DNA of 64,000 nucleotides. Source: Candolleomyces eurysporus (taxonomy: Eukaryota; Basidiomycota; Agaricomycetes; Agaricales; Psathyrellaceae). The stretch covers positions 25,993-89,992 of the forward strand of contig JANBPK010001059.1 of NCBI GenBank assembly GCA_027579435.1, in the 5' to 3' direction. Shown piece by piece: positions 21,383-33,286 of the stretch. The notes below the pieces were generated by a model. That model was given only the letters and a program-made list of their open reading frames with translations, ran no database searches and was not told the DNA's origin. Both the position numbers and the translations under genes were made by a program. Position 1 is the first letter of the stretch. Every line of letters starts with the position of its first letter.

Positions 21383-23842
21383 ATGTCTGCCCCACTGAGA
21401 CAGGGCTCGTCCTTGCCATTGCATATGGGACCTCAGGACAACGAAGAAATTGCCACAAATGACAGTACCGGCCCGCCCCAGACCCCACCACACAGTCGCT
21501 GTACCAGTACCGTGGACGAAGACAGGCTGCTGAAGCTGAATGGGAAGGCCTGGGCTGCAGGGCCGGGATTTTCTACCCCTTTTGCAGAGAGGGAAGCAGG
21601 TACCTCTCTTGACCCCAAGGCCGAGGAACAAAAACGCAAACTTGAGACCGAGCTCCAGCAGCCTATTGAAGATAGTCGCTTCGTTGCCTTGCTTTACCTC
21701 CATCTTGCATCAGACGGGGAAATAGACGAGTTTTTAAAGACAACGATCGTATACAACATGGAAACGCGTCGCTGGGAGCTTCCTCGGTCTGAAACTCATG
21801 CAAACTTGAAGGAGAGCGATATGTACAAGCCCCTGGTGACAATTATCAATGCTATTATCACCTTCTTCTACGGGGATACCAAGAAGCGCATGGCGGTGGA
21901 CACCCATAGCAAGCAACTCTCGCACAAGGAAGCCGTTCCTAGTGTTCGCTTCAGTCTCCCAGATATTTCAGTTAGAGCAAAAGGCCCCTCCTTTCAGCTT
22001 CCGGACCGAAAGTCCAATGGAAGGGTACCAACGACCGGCTATTCAAACATCTCTACATGCTTTGAGATCAAGATCGAGAACCAAGAGTGGACCTTTGGGC
22101 AACAGCTTCTTCAACTTGCGTTATATGCTCGGTATGCTCCCGCTTCCAGCTATTATTTCTGTTGCTGACACAATTGACCCTTCAGACAAATTTTTATTCA
22201 GCAACCCAATCGGCGTTTCGTTCGAGTCCTCCTTATCACCGAACAGAACTTCCGACTCTTTCACTTTGATCGTAGTGGCGTTCAGCACACCGAACCGATG
22301 AATATTCATGAGAAGACCCATATCTTTGTCCGTCTTGTGCTTGGCCTCACGTCCTTGAAAGAACACGAAATCGGACTTGACGATAGCATTCAGTGGAAAG
22401 TGGTGAGGGGAAGGAAGGTCAGCGGAACCTTAACCGCACTCCAAACAAATAATACCGCGGTCACCTACAACCTTGTTGGCATTGAGCCCACTGTTCGCTG
22501 CTTGAGCATTCGTGACCGGGGAATAACGTGTTGGAGTGCAGTTGATCCCCATACTGGTAAACCAGTGCTTGTCAAGGATTGTTGGAGGGCTGAGGACAGA
22601 GTCTCCGAGGACATACATCTTCAAAAGGTCGTGGGCCTACCCGGCATTGTGCAGATGATATCATGCGAGCGGAACCGTGGCGAGACCAAGCGGTTTCGTG
22701 GCTTCGACGAGTCCTGCCATTCCGACTTCCTTAACCGCATTGCGATCCGCATTGTGATGGACAGCGATGGAAGATCGATTGAGCACTTCCAGTCACCCAA
22801 GGAGCTTCTGTGTGCTCTCCGCGACGCCATAGCAGGACACAGGCGTTTGTATCTCAATGATATTTTGCATCGAGAGGTATCCATTGACAACATTCTTCTC
22901 GGAAAACCCGGCGCGGGCGAAGGTTACCGCGGGATGTTAATGGGTCTCGATCTGGCAAAGGAAAAGAAGACTACCTCTGCTAGTGCGGAGCTGATAACTG
23001 TGAGTAGCTAGATCCTTTTCTTCTTATTTGCCGACATGGAAATTCTAACAAACTAAACTCTCCAGACCAGTCAGACATACCTGTCAATTGAATTGCACAA
23101 AAGTCGGACACGCACTCATCCACTCGCGCACAGCTATCTGGACGACCTCGAGTCATTTATCTACGTTCTGGGCCGCGTCATGTATGCGTATGACAGCACG
23201 GGTACCCCTCATGACCTCCCCTCCACAATGGAGGGATGGGGTTTGGCATCTACCGACACAGTGAGGGAAAGCAAAGAAACCTTTCTGTGGAAGGAGCTTC
23301 TAGAGGTGGAGGATCCACTCCCTCGACGTTGGCCAAGGTCCTGCATTGAGCTTCTACTTGGCTTGAAAACGGTTCTAGCCGACTTCAATAAGCAGAAGCT
23401 CAGGATTATCAGAAAAGATCTAGATGTCAGGGAGGCTTCTCTCAAGAGGCTTATGTCCAGGATTGTTGCACATTACAAGGCCGTTCTTGACCTTTTCGAT
23501 GAGGCAATTGACTTAATCACCAGTGGCAGGGATGGTCGATACAGTCCGTCCGAGCTGAATACCCTAACAGGGACCAGTAGTACTGACTCAGGCCACTGCG
23601 GTGCTGGGACATCCAACGCTTCAGTAAGGCTAGGTCATCATCCTTTGGCTCCTCTTAGAGGAATTCCGTTGAAGAGGGTCTCTGAAGAATATCCGGACGA
23701 TCAGCCAGAAGCCAAGCGCGGTACTCAAGACAGTCCCAGCACTTCGACGCAACCTCCTCACATCTCTTGCCGCAAACGCCTTTTCAACGGGCGTAAACCT
23801 TCTTCTCTTTCAAGCAGAATAGACCAAGACGCAAATGAATGA
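21383..23842 (+). CDS. FunK1-family protein with degraded catalytic motifs (K4, probable pseudokinase)
   Basis: Three exons: 21383-22131, 22186-22999, 23066-23842 (779 residues, longer than K3/K8 because of an extended N-terminus with PPQTPPHSRCTSTVDED). The fold markers are kept: LYLHLASDGEIDEFLK, LPDISVRAKGPSFQLP, QPNRRFVRVLLITEQNFRL, LVKDCWRAE, PKELLCALRDAIAGH, AHSYLDDLESFIYVLG, and the tail LKRVSEEYPDDQPEAKRGT. Catalytic residues are changed. HRD is HRE (residues about 478-480, LHREVSIDNILL). The DFG-equivalent DFD is GLD (about 503-505, LMGLDLAK), so the Mg-binding Asp is Gly. GTRxYQS, conserved in K1, K3 and K8, reads TSQTYLS. The intron found in all paralogs right after AIAG is absent, consistent with precise intron loss. 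No stops or frameshifts are present, so the frame appears to be under selection. Most likely a non-catalytic FunK1 regulator or binder. Residual activity cannot be excluded. Confidence 0.9.
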
Positions 23843-24329
23843 TGAATCCTTGTAGTAACTTCCCATTATGACTGTAACAATATCGATGTATCTGGACCAG
23901 GTTCTACTAGTATGGAGCGCAAGAGGCTCAGTATACGTAACAGTTTGGTAGTTTCGAATCATTCATCCTTCATATCGTTCTATCGCAGTTGGAATTAGTT
24001 GAATGAGGGGCGGTCACACATTTTGCGTGCAATATTGGATTTCCGGAAGAATCTATCGCTGAACTAAGTAGTAATGTGGGAGTATATATCGAAGGAAGAT
24101 TTATCCCCCATAGATCTACAGTACACAAAGCGGTGTACCCATGCAGACGAAGGCAAGCCAACAGCGTCAAAGGTAGCTAAACGGGTCGCGACTACTTCTG
24201 GGGGAATTGGAGCANTTTTTTTCGGAGTTGTTCATCTGGATAGTCGTTCGAGGCCCTCTCTTCAAGTTCAAAGAGCTACGATGATATCTCAGAGGCTGAA
24301 AGTTAGCTAGGCGACCTGTCGGGATGGTG
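23843..24329. other. Spacer between K4 and pseudogene K5
   Basis: No coding exon recognised. One undetermined base lies at about 24215. Confidence 0.35.
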
Positions 24330-25540
24330 GAGCACAAGCTGAAGCTGGGGCGCCTAAGTAATCGTCATCGGAGTCGAACCCCGCTAAGTATTAGGTCTAT
24401 CCAATACTTCAATTCCCGTGTCGAAGGGTTACAGAATGTACGTGTAGTACTGAATGACACTTGCGGCGAAGAAATTCTCCCTAATATCTCTGACAGCTGG
24501 AGAGAATTGGGCGAGCTCCATTTTTTCAGCATAAGGAGGTCAAGAAGCGTGCTGAAAGCAACGATAAGATTGACACAAGGGCTTGGCCATTGACACCGCT
24601 CCTAGATTTCGATTGGGACGTAATCTGTTGTGAGTTAGCCTCCCCTAAGAGTGGCCAAGGCGGAACAGCGATGACTATCCTGCTCCCAATATAAAAGCAT
24701 ATATGATCTGGGCGAGCGATGCCGTTGGAGTCGTACATCCACATGAATGTAGTGGAAGGACTTTGAATCAAGAAGTGGTCGTGACGAAGGGGATGAGCCG
24801 CTATGCGACTTTTCAGGATAGAAGCCGACTGATAAAAAATATATCTCATAAGTTGTATGCGAGATCGGTGCATTGGCAAGAACTGAATGGAATGCGGAGT
24901 TAACCGATGGACGTTGTTCACTGCTGGGATCCAACTTTTCTGCGGTCTGCAAGATGCGTGCAAAACGGATCCAAGAAATCTTAAGTTCTGAAAAACCTCT
25001 TGCAACGCGCAAAAGACAATTATTTGCGTATTGCCGCCCGCAAAACGCCAGATTCCGCGTATTGCAGGCTGCAAAAGACATATAATCGCATTTTGCATCA
25101 TATTTTGGCCCAATGCAGGATAGTATCAAAATTTTCTAATCAAAGGATGCGTTTTGCAACGATGTTGCCGAACGCAGAACAATTGGATCCCAGCAGTGGT
25201 TCAAGTTGCGCCGGGTGGCAATAGCGAGGTCAATCAGGTGCCGCCGCCGCCTGGCCAGGCAACCCAGACTCCTTATTATATATTACAGGGAGATACGTCT
25301 ATATGGAGCGTTCCATCCTTTGATAAACTCATATGACCTGTTTCGAAAAATTGGCTGAGTTTTTAACGAGCTGGGCAGACGGCGAAAAGGCACCTACCTA
25401 CAATGGCATCACGAAGGGCGCAGAAGAGCTGCTTCGCAGACGTGTATTCGCAGACGGAATTTCGACAAACCTTCGCCACAAGGCGTGTTTCGACTCGGTC
25501 TCTGAAGCCTGCAGGCAGAGCATGGATTGAGCGTCGCAAC
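24330..25540 (-). pseudogene. FunK1 kinase pseudogene (K5), interrupted by a MITE
   Basis: Reading the minus strand from about 25540: ALPAGFRDRVETRLVAKVC, YTSAKQLFCALRDAIVG, a degraded catalytic region (GTLHIDVSP, with HID for HRD), then RRNLN. A 280-bp inverted-repeat element (24919-25198) is inserted there. Beyond it come the intron, YQSVSILKSRIAAHPLRHDH, MYDSNGIARPDH and the C-terminal ILRLF-like helix, ending near the LDRPNT equivalent at about 24400. The N-terminal half of the kinase is missing and there are several frame breaks. The closest relative in the window by sequence is K8 (HPFPHDH, THDSNGVAHSDHD, RRNLNKL). Confidence 0.85.
24919..25198. mobile_element. MITE with CACTG termini (CACTA/EnSpm-like, non-autonomous)
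   Basis: 280 bp, bounded by terminal inverted repeats of about 49 bp beginning CACTGCTGGGATCCAA and ending in the inward TGCAAAACG, with about 80 percent identity between arms. It is flanked by the direct repeat GTT (24916-24918 and 25199-25201). Removing the element and one GTT restores the FunK1 sequence around RRNLN that is uninterrupted in K8 at about 58594-58612. This fixes both the insertion boundaries and the 3-bp target-site duplication. A 3-bp duplication and CACTG ends fit the CACTA (EnSpm/CMC) superfamily. There is no transposase reading frame, so it depends on an element elsewhere. Confidence 0.8.
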
Positions 25541-26049
25541 CTCTGTCGATTGACTGAGGCGGGGGAGTGATTGGATTTGTCGATGAGTAATTTTGAGCTC
25601 TGACCGAATCCGCCTTTTGCTCCATTCCCCTGTGGACGCTCACTGAAACATACAGTCAGCTCAAAACGACGCATCCAGATTCTATTATACGCCCTGGCCA
25701 TTGTTCAGTCCGACCACCCCATGTGCTGTCCCCAAAACCCTGAGTTATATGCTACTCTCGATGATGTAGGCCTGGATCACTCATAAGAGTTTCGGCGACC
25801 ATGACTCCCTCCAACAGAGGCTTCAGGGACCCCTCAGCCTACTGGATCTCTCAATCCCATCAGGCATGATATTTGTCGAGCTTTGGATAGCTCACCTGGA
25901 GCAGCGGGTTAGAGTCGAGAATCCGTTTGATCACCATCGCTGTCTCCCAATTTTGGCTTGTCTGCGTCTCTACAACCTTCAGCCGATGTTCAAAACTGTA
26001 AGAACTGCCGCTGTCGCCTTAAGCATGCCCTTCACGCATTCAACGACCT

Positions 26050-26480
26050 CCGAGTCCGTGTATTATATTAGCACCACCCAAGAGCTCCTCGCCCGAATGC
26101 ACAGCTTAGTTTACGAAGCGTTGGAAAACTCTATGCAAGCGGTGGATAGCTAGTCCACTCTCTGTACTGTGATTCATCTCATCGATTCCTTCTGCGATAG
26201 AGAAGTACACGGGGATAACGAATATCGCCATCGGAGGTGGATTAGGGTTTCCAGGGTCCCAACAGCCGTATCGGGGCTCCACGACACCCTCTGCCGGGTG
26301 GCATCGACTCCATCGTTCAGCATCTTGGGCACCCGAAGCACCCAGCACTCGCGAGGTGACTATTGGCCAGGTCAAACAAGGATCCACGGCCAACGTCGTC
26401 ATCAGGGCGGGCGGTCCCTATTAATTCTCGCTTCCAACCCCTTATGTTGCCACTCACTCAATGCTGGACTGGATGGTGGT
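26050..26480 (+). pseudogene. FunK1 N-terminal relic (K6)
   Basis: Degenerate frame with TTSESVYYISTTQELLARM, corresponding to K2 FDSVTFIRVTQENRDQL. After a stop it continues with HGDNEYRHRRWIRVSRVPTA, corresponding to K2 DGDNEYRNGRWTRIPEAPPS. A region around 26380-26470 weakly recalls the SPDLxIKAxGP segment. No kinase catalytic region follows. It belongs to the K2 subfamily. Confidence 0.65.
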
Positions 26481-26489
26481 GTTTCAGAA

Positions 26490-28206
26490 GAGAAGATTGT
26501 GTCTGTGCCGAGCCAAATAAGATTGTGACAGCAACTACCACAATGGCTCCTCGCCCAAACACCAGGTTCCCAGTTGTCTAAACTTTTCAGAGAGGATCAG
26601 TAACGTGATTAGGGCTCACTACGTACTGAGGATTATACGAAAAGGAATTACATAAACTAAGTAAAAAATCAAGAAAGGTCCATCGAGCCTACAATGCGAA
26701 AAGAAAGCAACGAATGGATGAAAATGCAAGAACGAAATGTGAAGGGAAAAGTAAGTAAAGATAGTCAGAGTGTTAATGAGTGTCCAGGTATGCGTCGAAG
26801 ATCCGGAGATGAATGAATGTGAATGGATGGCAAGGGTATATATGCTGGTCAATGCGACAGTCTATCGTGATTGGCGTGAAATCGTGTTCATGGCGAGATT
26901 TTGCATGCGTGAAAGAGTGGCGTGGATCGCTCCGACATATGGTGGGTCGAGCGACGGAAGTGAGGGAAAAGAAGTTGAAATCCCCAGGTCAAAGCGCTTT
27001 CTCGCGCGCGCAACTTGAGATGAAGTAACATCGTCGAAATATCACAGATATTCCAATTAACGTCTAGGTACCATCACCCTGTTAAGCCGAATTCGAGAAA
27101 TGGGCCCTAATCAGAACTCACCAAGGGTCTCGTGTCATCGAATCCTCCTTCTCTTGACGATCACCATCGTCATTCATGCAATAGTACACCATACGTGGGA
27201 ATACGAGGCCGTCTTCTCCTGATCCTCCGGGATATCAATCACAACAACGGTCGAAGCGACGTCCGAGGCCTCGGAGGCGGGAACAAACGAGACGGCGGTA
27301 AACGAGTCCATGTCAGTTGCGCTAGGGAAAGTAGATGCAGGGACTCGAGTAGTGGTGGTCGCGGGTAGTATTGCCAGCAATATGAAAGCGGTGGGTAGCG
27401 CGGTTTAGAGGGTGGTGCGGCTGAAGAAAGATGGGGGCTCGGATAGGAGGAAGGTAGTTAGGTGGGGAAACGTCATATGGATCGCAACTCAACCTTCTTA
27501 TATACCACCTCGCCACTAAATCTTCGCTTCCCGGACCCGCTCAAAAGATGTGCCAAGTTCTATTGTTTATGTGGACACCATAGCGATTGCACCGCATATC
27601 ACCGAGCAAGTTCGCGCGGTATCCTAGCTAGAGGGAATGCGCAGTGGAGATCTATCAGACAATAAGGGGCGGCCAGGTGAAAACAATAAGAGGTTCCGGC
27701 ATCACGAGGGAAAACGCGCCCCATCGAGTCGGACAGATAGATAGTCGCCAAGGTACTAGAATGTTCCCTATAGTTCAGGAAATGGATGCCAACTAGAGCA
27801 ACCTAAGGCTGGCTTCTTCAATTTATCGGTAGTTCAGGGTTCCGCGGAAAGACAATACGGGGTTGCTAGTCAGTCAGATGTGTACCGGATGAGTGAATGT
27901 GACACAGGGCCGATAATGGAAGCTGAATGATGAATGAACGTGGCTCACTTGCGCGTTATGGAAGAGTCCCTATTCACCGTGGTAAGGTCCAGTATGTTCG
28001 GATTTTCCCAATAGCGTCCACGTTCGAGCGCAGGCTGTGGAGGAAGGAAACAAAAGACGGGTTCGATCGGAGCTCAAATCACTCACCGGACAAACCCGAT
28101 CGATAGACCCGGCCCGAGAGATCGCCGATCTAACCGCCGTGCGTCATGGGCTCGTTGTGCCTGCCACTGTCCCACCAGTCCAATGCTCTATTAACTTCGC
28201 GGAAGA
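26490..28206. other. Spacer with one promoter-like minus-strand site
   Basis: No gene confidently recognised. A perfect TATATAAG is on the minus strand at 27497-27504. About 110 bp downstream of it on that strand a frame of about 70 residues (27403 down to 27174) begins with a hydrophobic stretch (TALPTAFILLAILPA) followed by Thr/Ser-rich sequence (TTTTRVPASTFPSATD). It could be a decayed or spliced small secreted protein, but no in-frame ATG was found. Confidence 0.3.
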
Positions 28207-30128
28207 ATGGAGATACCAGGAACCCCGTCACCATTTGCCACCCCCTTTCTCTCCTCCTCCGAATCCGCTTCCCGCAAATCCGCTTCCTCATTCTTCGTAT
28301 TCCCTCTGGAAATCTGGCTTCAGATACTCGACTTCGCTTGCGCAGACGACGGCACTACATCCCTTTCTCTATCCCGTACCTCCCGCACGCTCAGTGAATT
28401 CTCGAGGTCTCACCGGTATCGGAGTGTCGTGCTCGAAGGATGGGAGAGTGTACTCAAGTTCGAGCAGGCGTATTGCTCGTCTTGGAACTTGAAACAGTCG
28501 CTTAGGGATGATGGTATTGCAGGGCGCACGGATGTGGACATAGAAGAGAGTGGGAATGAGAAAGGAAAGATGAAGATGAAAGAGGAGGAACAAACGAAGA
28601 AAGAGAATGCGGATGAAGACGACTACGTAAAAGGATTCTTCCCAATAAGTGACATAGTCAACCTCTACGTTCGCATCCCAGAACTTTACAACGCCGCCTA
28701 CCCACCTGAAAGCTGGTTTCCTGACGTTGACTCGGACGAAGACGCGTCCTACGCACCTAGTGATTCTGAAGACGAAGGAGATGAATCAACGGATGAATCA
28801 ACGGACGAGGACGACCACGATGCATCGATGAAAGGGAACCCTGTTACCGGGTCCACTGACCTTTGCCAAGGTGAAAGAAGCGAAGACGATCATAGAGAAA
28901 CTTCGTCCAACAGCTCAAGCAACCCTTCGTCCGCTGAAGGACCGGCAGACTATCGTCACCTCGAACCTCGAACCATAGACGGCCAGACTCTCTCCCACCT
29001 TCTCGATGAACCAGTTAACCTCCTCTCGGTACTCGAACACAAAGTATTCTCTACCCTCCGTCGCATCCTCCTCCTTTCCTCCTCGTCCCTCCAGGTACTC
29101 GCGCTGTGTTTCCAAACTCATTCGAGCTTCCACCTCGAGGCTTTGATTCCGCGGCTGGAGAAATTGAAGTGGTTGTCAGTGTTCAAGGACACGGTGGAAG
29201 AACCGTCTCACTTGGACATTCCAAGAACTTTCTCGAGTTTCAGGATACAGCTCCGCCGCCGCGGGGAGCTGAGCGAAGCGAGGGGATGTCTCTGGCCGAA
29301 TTTGGAACGTCTGACCATCAATAGCAGAGACAACCATGTCGGTACACTTGAAGTTCGCGGTGTGGACAAGAGAGCATGGAAACAAGACGCTTTCGACGGG
29401 TTATTGGTTGGTGCCAACAAATTGAAGGTGTTGTATGCGCCTAGATATATGATTAGGTGGGTTTTCTCGGTCTTCTTTCTTTTCTCTGACTCCTTTCCTT
29501 CTTATTTACCTAATATTTTTACTCAATCGTACTCGCTATGTGTAGGCCCCTTTCGCCCTTCCCTGAAAATGTCTTCTCGGTCCACGCATTCCTAGGCCAC
29601 CGCGACGCCTATACCCGCCTTTCTATCGACACTTTCGACCCCGCAGCGCAAGGGCTTGTGTCCACAGCAGGAGGGGCAACACTCTCGCTTCCCGCCTCCT
29701 ATCCCGGACAATCGGCGAACGCCAGCTCCTCGACAAACAACTCGAACGCCGGTACGCAGCATACAGCGAATGATAGATTGAAAGGGCAGGATACCGACAA
29801 GAATTTCGCCTTGACTGATGGCGAAATCACCTTCCTCTTGTACCGCCGGGTCGACCAGGCGGTTCTTCAACAAATACGTAGCACGTCGGCTGTGTATTAT
29901 CGAGTCCCTGAACTTGCGGAGCTCGACTCTTCTACGTTAACGGATGCTGAGAACGAAGGCGACGGAAAGGGGAGGGGGAAAGAAGATGGGGAAGAAACGG
30001 AGGCGGGGAAGGAGCGGGAAAAGGAAATGGGAGAGGAGACTGCAAAAGAAAACGGAAAGGCGAAGAGTACGAATGAACCAGCTTGGGTTAAGGAAGAATG
30101 GTTGAGGGCCGTGGAGCACGGATGGTAG
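28207..30128 (+). CDS. F-box-like protein with acidic linker
   Basis: Two exons, 28207-29456 and 29546-30128, joined in phase 2, give 610 residues. An F-box-like motif lies near residues 28-75 (FFVFPLEIWLQILDFACADD, then LSLSRTSRTLSEFSR). It is followed by a long acidic low-complexity linker (EEEQTKKENADEDDY, DSDEDASYAPSDSEDEGDES) and a hydrophobic Leu-rich part (FSTLRRILLLSSSSLQVLAL, LIPRLEKLKWLSVF). The C-terminal region includes FSVHAFLGHRDAYTRLSIDT, SPAELAELDSS-like sequence and a Lys/Glu-rich stretch, ending WVKEEWLRAVEHGW. F-box proteins recruit substrates to SCF ubiquitin ligases. The substrate here is unknown. Decayed copies of its 3' half recur at about 39280-39850 and 45400-45950, each upstream of a NACHT gene, so this gene marks the left edge of the duplicated block. 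Confidence 0.82.
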
Positions 30129-30479
30129 CAGGATACTGAGTTCAGCCTGTTCGCTGTCGAATGGAGACTGGGAAAAGAGCACACTGTGTAAAAAGGAAGC
30201 CTCAGGGGAAAAGATGATGCGAATACGGTATTGAGGGAAGAAAGAAGAGGGAGAGCTGGCTTCTTACCGTCGATCATTTGATACGTACCTGAGACATCCA
30301 CGCATATTTGACAAGGGATAGCACAAGGGCGAAGTAGATTCGTTCTCAATTCTTGATAAGACGCGAATCTACTCCTTAGCTAGTCAGTAAATGATATTAG
30401 TAGGAAGGCTGAAAGCTAAAGCTTGAAAGAGTCCCCTGATATCAGCTCACAAACATGGAGTGAAATGAAAGAGTTCACG

Positions 30480-30830
30480 AGTCTGGAGAAACCGCTCCAC
30501 CGTCACGGACTGAGTAGTTGAGCGGGCGTCGACCTAAGATCTCGCCCAAACTGAGCTCCACTACTAATATATTGTTCATTGGGGTGTATTCGGCGCTTCA
30601 GCGCTTCGCCGACATTTCCAAAGCCCTTACACCACTAGTCAGGCGAGCGTTCCAGGTGGAAAAAACCGAGGATCCGCGAAACTCGAGAAGCGGGAACGCG
30701 GACGCAGAGAAAAATCATGAGGGAGAGAATGGGTTAGGTCGAAGCACGGAGTCGACGATGCATATTTATAATAAGGGTATTTACTTCTTGGCTGAGTTAT
30801 CATCGATCTCTACATAAAATCTTGCTACAT
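30480..30830. repeat. Left-flank repeat of the NACHT units, copy 1
   Basis: The stretch beginning GAGCGGGCGTCGACC (about 30519) and running through the ATCCGCGAA and ACTCGACGA-like motifs to about 30800 recurs at 49490-49830. Shorter versions occur near 39850-39960 and 46000-46090. It always precedes the 3' end of a minus-strand NACHT gene, so it is part of the duplicated unit. No protein is evident. Confidence 0.6.
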
Positions 30831-30871
30831 AAAACACGTCGGTACAATACGTCATACGAAGCAAACTGGAA

Positions 30872-33286
30872 CTAGTCCGAACCGTCCAAATTAGACTCAT
30901 CGATTGGTGCATGGCGCCACTCCTCCCTATCAAGCTCCCATTTTTCAACGAACCCACTTATGGCGGCGGCAACATCGGGCGTTCGAGCCTAAACATACAG
31001 AACTGATGTCAGAGGCTGTCTCAAAGGAAGGAAAATTGCTCACCATCAACTTGTCAGCAAATTGACTCAGATGGCGTATCCAGCTGTCGAAGCTTCTGCG
31101 CAGCCACTGCGAAGAGCGATACAGCAGGGGCAATAAGTTGTTCATTTTCTGCCATCCGTCATCTCGAGTGAAACGAAAGACTTCATCATCAATAGCAGAG
31201 ACGCAGCTCAAGATAAGCGGCAGGTCCTCGATGGCCTCCCGCAGAGAGCGCCTATAAACCGCTGGGAGATGGAGTTCCTCCCACTTGGCCGGTACTAAAA
31301 AGAGGGTTAGAGATAAGATGAGGAAATACGGGCAACTGGCTATCACGCACAAGTGTCAAGGTCTGGAGTACATTGGATTATGTGTTGCATACAGCGCTTA
31401 GCGAGATGCATTACAACGCGAGGCTTCGGAACAAACAACGCCTTCGCACGATCTTCTGCTTCCAAGAAGTCGGAAAAGGATTTGTGGTATAGATGTAGAC
31501 GTGAGTCGCCAATTTCGTCCGATTCGAGGGCCATAAGGGAGCGGAGGTCCGAAATAAGACGTTCCTCCGCGCCGGCTTCTAGGCAAAGCAGCGCAGTGAG
31601 GGCGTCCGTCGGAATTTTGAGGTAGAGAGCATCACAAAGAGGCCCAGTGGCTCCAATGTTAATATGCTGCGCCCTCAAGAGTAAAAGAAAATCGCGTCCG
31701 TGGTGGGTGTCGACAGCTTCGTACGCGTTCTTTGCAGCCAACAAAATGCTGGTGTAAAGCTTGTCTAGCGCTTCAAACGGACGCACTGTTTGAGGGTCGC
31801 CTGGTGTCCAGGTGAGGACAATCTTCAGCCTCTCTACAGGAGAGGCCCGACGTTCCGATATATACTTGTACACAGTCGCGACATAGATAAACTGTCCTGA
31901 TGCAGCTTCTACAAGCGTATTGATGTCGTCCTTGGTGTACCACTGGGGGTTTCTGATTTGCAGGCCGATATATTCGAATCTCCTCTGCAGATATCGATAC
32001 ATATCCCCAGAAGCGTCATATTGGTTGCTGAGCTGTATGTGGTACGCTACCTGGTGTAGATGACCACCAGGTTCAAGTGCTGTGCGAACAGCCCACTCTG
32101 GCCTGCTGGCGACGAAAACGCGGAATGGGAGGTTTTTGTTGAGGATACAGTGCCTGATGGCAGCCAGCAACTCCGCCTGTCGATCTTCAGCTTGCAGTCG
32201 ATCGTCGATGTCGAGGTGGGTAGGGTCCGCAATGTCATGTGGCTCGCCCTTGCACTCGTCGAGACCGTCGATGATAATGGCGTACGGAAAGGTGTCAGCG
32301 TCGATTTCTTTGCTCCTTCGGAGACCCTCGAAGGGGCGAATAAGGAGGCCGTCCATCTGGGATTGTATTGACCGATTGAAGATGAGGGGATCGCGCTTCA
32401 CAGCGGCGACGATAGCACTCTGAAATAGGGGATGCTTTAACCCGAGCTGGTAGGCAATGGTTCCGACAATGGTGGACGCTCTGTTACGAGTGGGATCCGC
32501 AGAAGAAAAAAAGAATGTTGCGGCGAGGATGTCCAAATTGTCGCAGCGTTCAGCAATAGTTTGCTGCAGCGCCGATTTTCCCGCGCCCGCAGCCCCCGTC
32601 ATGCACAATAATCGCTGAGGACCGCTGCGATCCTGGATCCAGTCCATGATCTCGCCAGTGACCTCAACGCGAGTGTCCTCATCGCATTTTGGAGCGTCGT
32701 ACCGGGCACTTGAGTCGTGTAGAGCATTGGGCGCGATATTTTTCAATAGCAGCTCCCACCCTGCAAGATAAGGAGCACGGTTTAGTGATATCAACGACCA
32801 TCCTTATGGTAGACTCGACATACCATCAATCGACTTATCGCCCGCAACACCGCCTGTATGCACATTTATGTCCCGCATTCGAAACCCGCTGGCGTGGGCG
32901 AACAATGACGCCGTGCCACCGTCGACAGGCCTTGACCCCGGAGCTACCGAATTGTTGTAAGATTGCTGCACTGGGAATGCCTCGGGTCGTGGTTGTCGAG
33001 GAAACTCTTGAGGCATCGAGCTCGCAGCGCGTTGCGAGGACGATGACTCAACAACACCGTCTTCGCTTCGAGATTGGCGGATTGGAGGTTGGGATTCATG
33101 GCATTTTTGAGTTGAGTTGTCCACAGGAAGCGATAAATCGGGCACGGAGCGAGCTGAAGCACGGTCGGACGGTCCTGCGATTTCGTCTGCGTCTTGGTGA
33201 CGGCCGACCGCCGATTTGTTGCTGTGACCACCAAAAAACGAGACAATGCGAGAGAAGAGACGGGGTTTCTTGGATTTGGTGGCCAT
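30872..33286 (-). CDS. NACHT NTPase 1 (NWD-type STAND protein without repeats)
   Basis: Four exons: 33286-32824, 32760-31351, 31294-31044, 30988-30872 (746 residues; phases 1, 1, 0). N-terminus MATKSKKPRLFSRIVSFFGG, then a Ser/Pro/Gln-rich linker and the segment ASLFAHASGFRMRDINV. The NACHT module starts with GWELLLKNIAPNALHDSSAR. Walker A is GAAGAGKSAL, Walker B is IIIDGLDEC, and the sensor region is RVFVASRPEW. The winged-helix end has LYHKSFSDFLEAEDRAKALF. The C-terminal 120 residues (PAKWEELHLPAVYRRSLREA, FADKLM) have no WD, TPR or ankyrin repeats. STAND NTPases of this type are fungal NLR-like signal switches that oligomerise on activation. The ligand and output are unknown. It is the first of five tandem paralogs and the most diverged in exon 4. 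Confidence 0.93.

Noticed and set aside
24301..24420. A tRNA-like GAGTCGAACCCC string on the plus strand
   Set aside because: No cloverleaf can be drawn. The surrounding minus-strand sequence is the C-terminal part of kinase pseudogene K5.
32060..32423. Plus-strand open frames opposite the NACHT genes (also near 36215, 41333, 47365, 51389)
   Set aside because: They recur at the same place in every paralog because they are antisense shadows of the conserved NACHT exon 2. They have no start context or domain.
30872..33286. Calling the NACHT proteins bacterial-type antiphage or AAA genes transferred from prokaryotes
   Set aside because: Introns, composition and motif pattern are those of agaricomycete NWD-type proteins. 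Nothing points to recent transfer.
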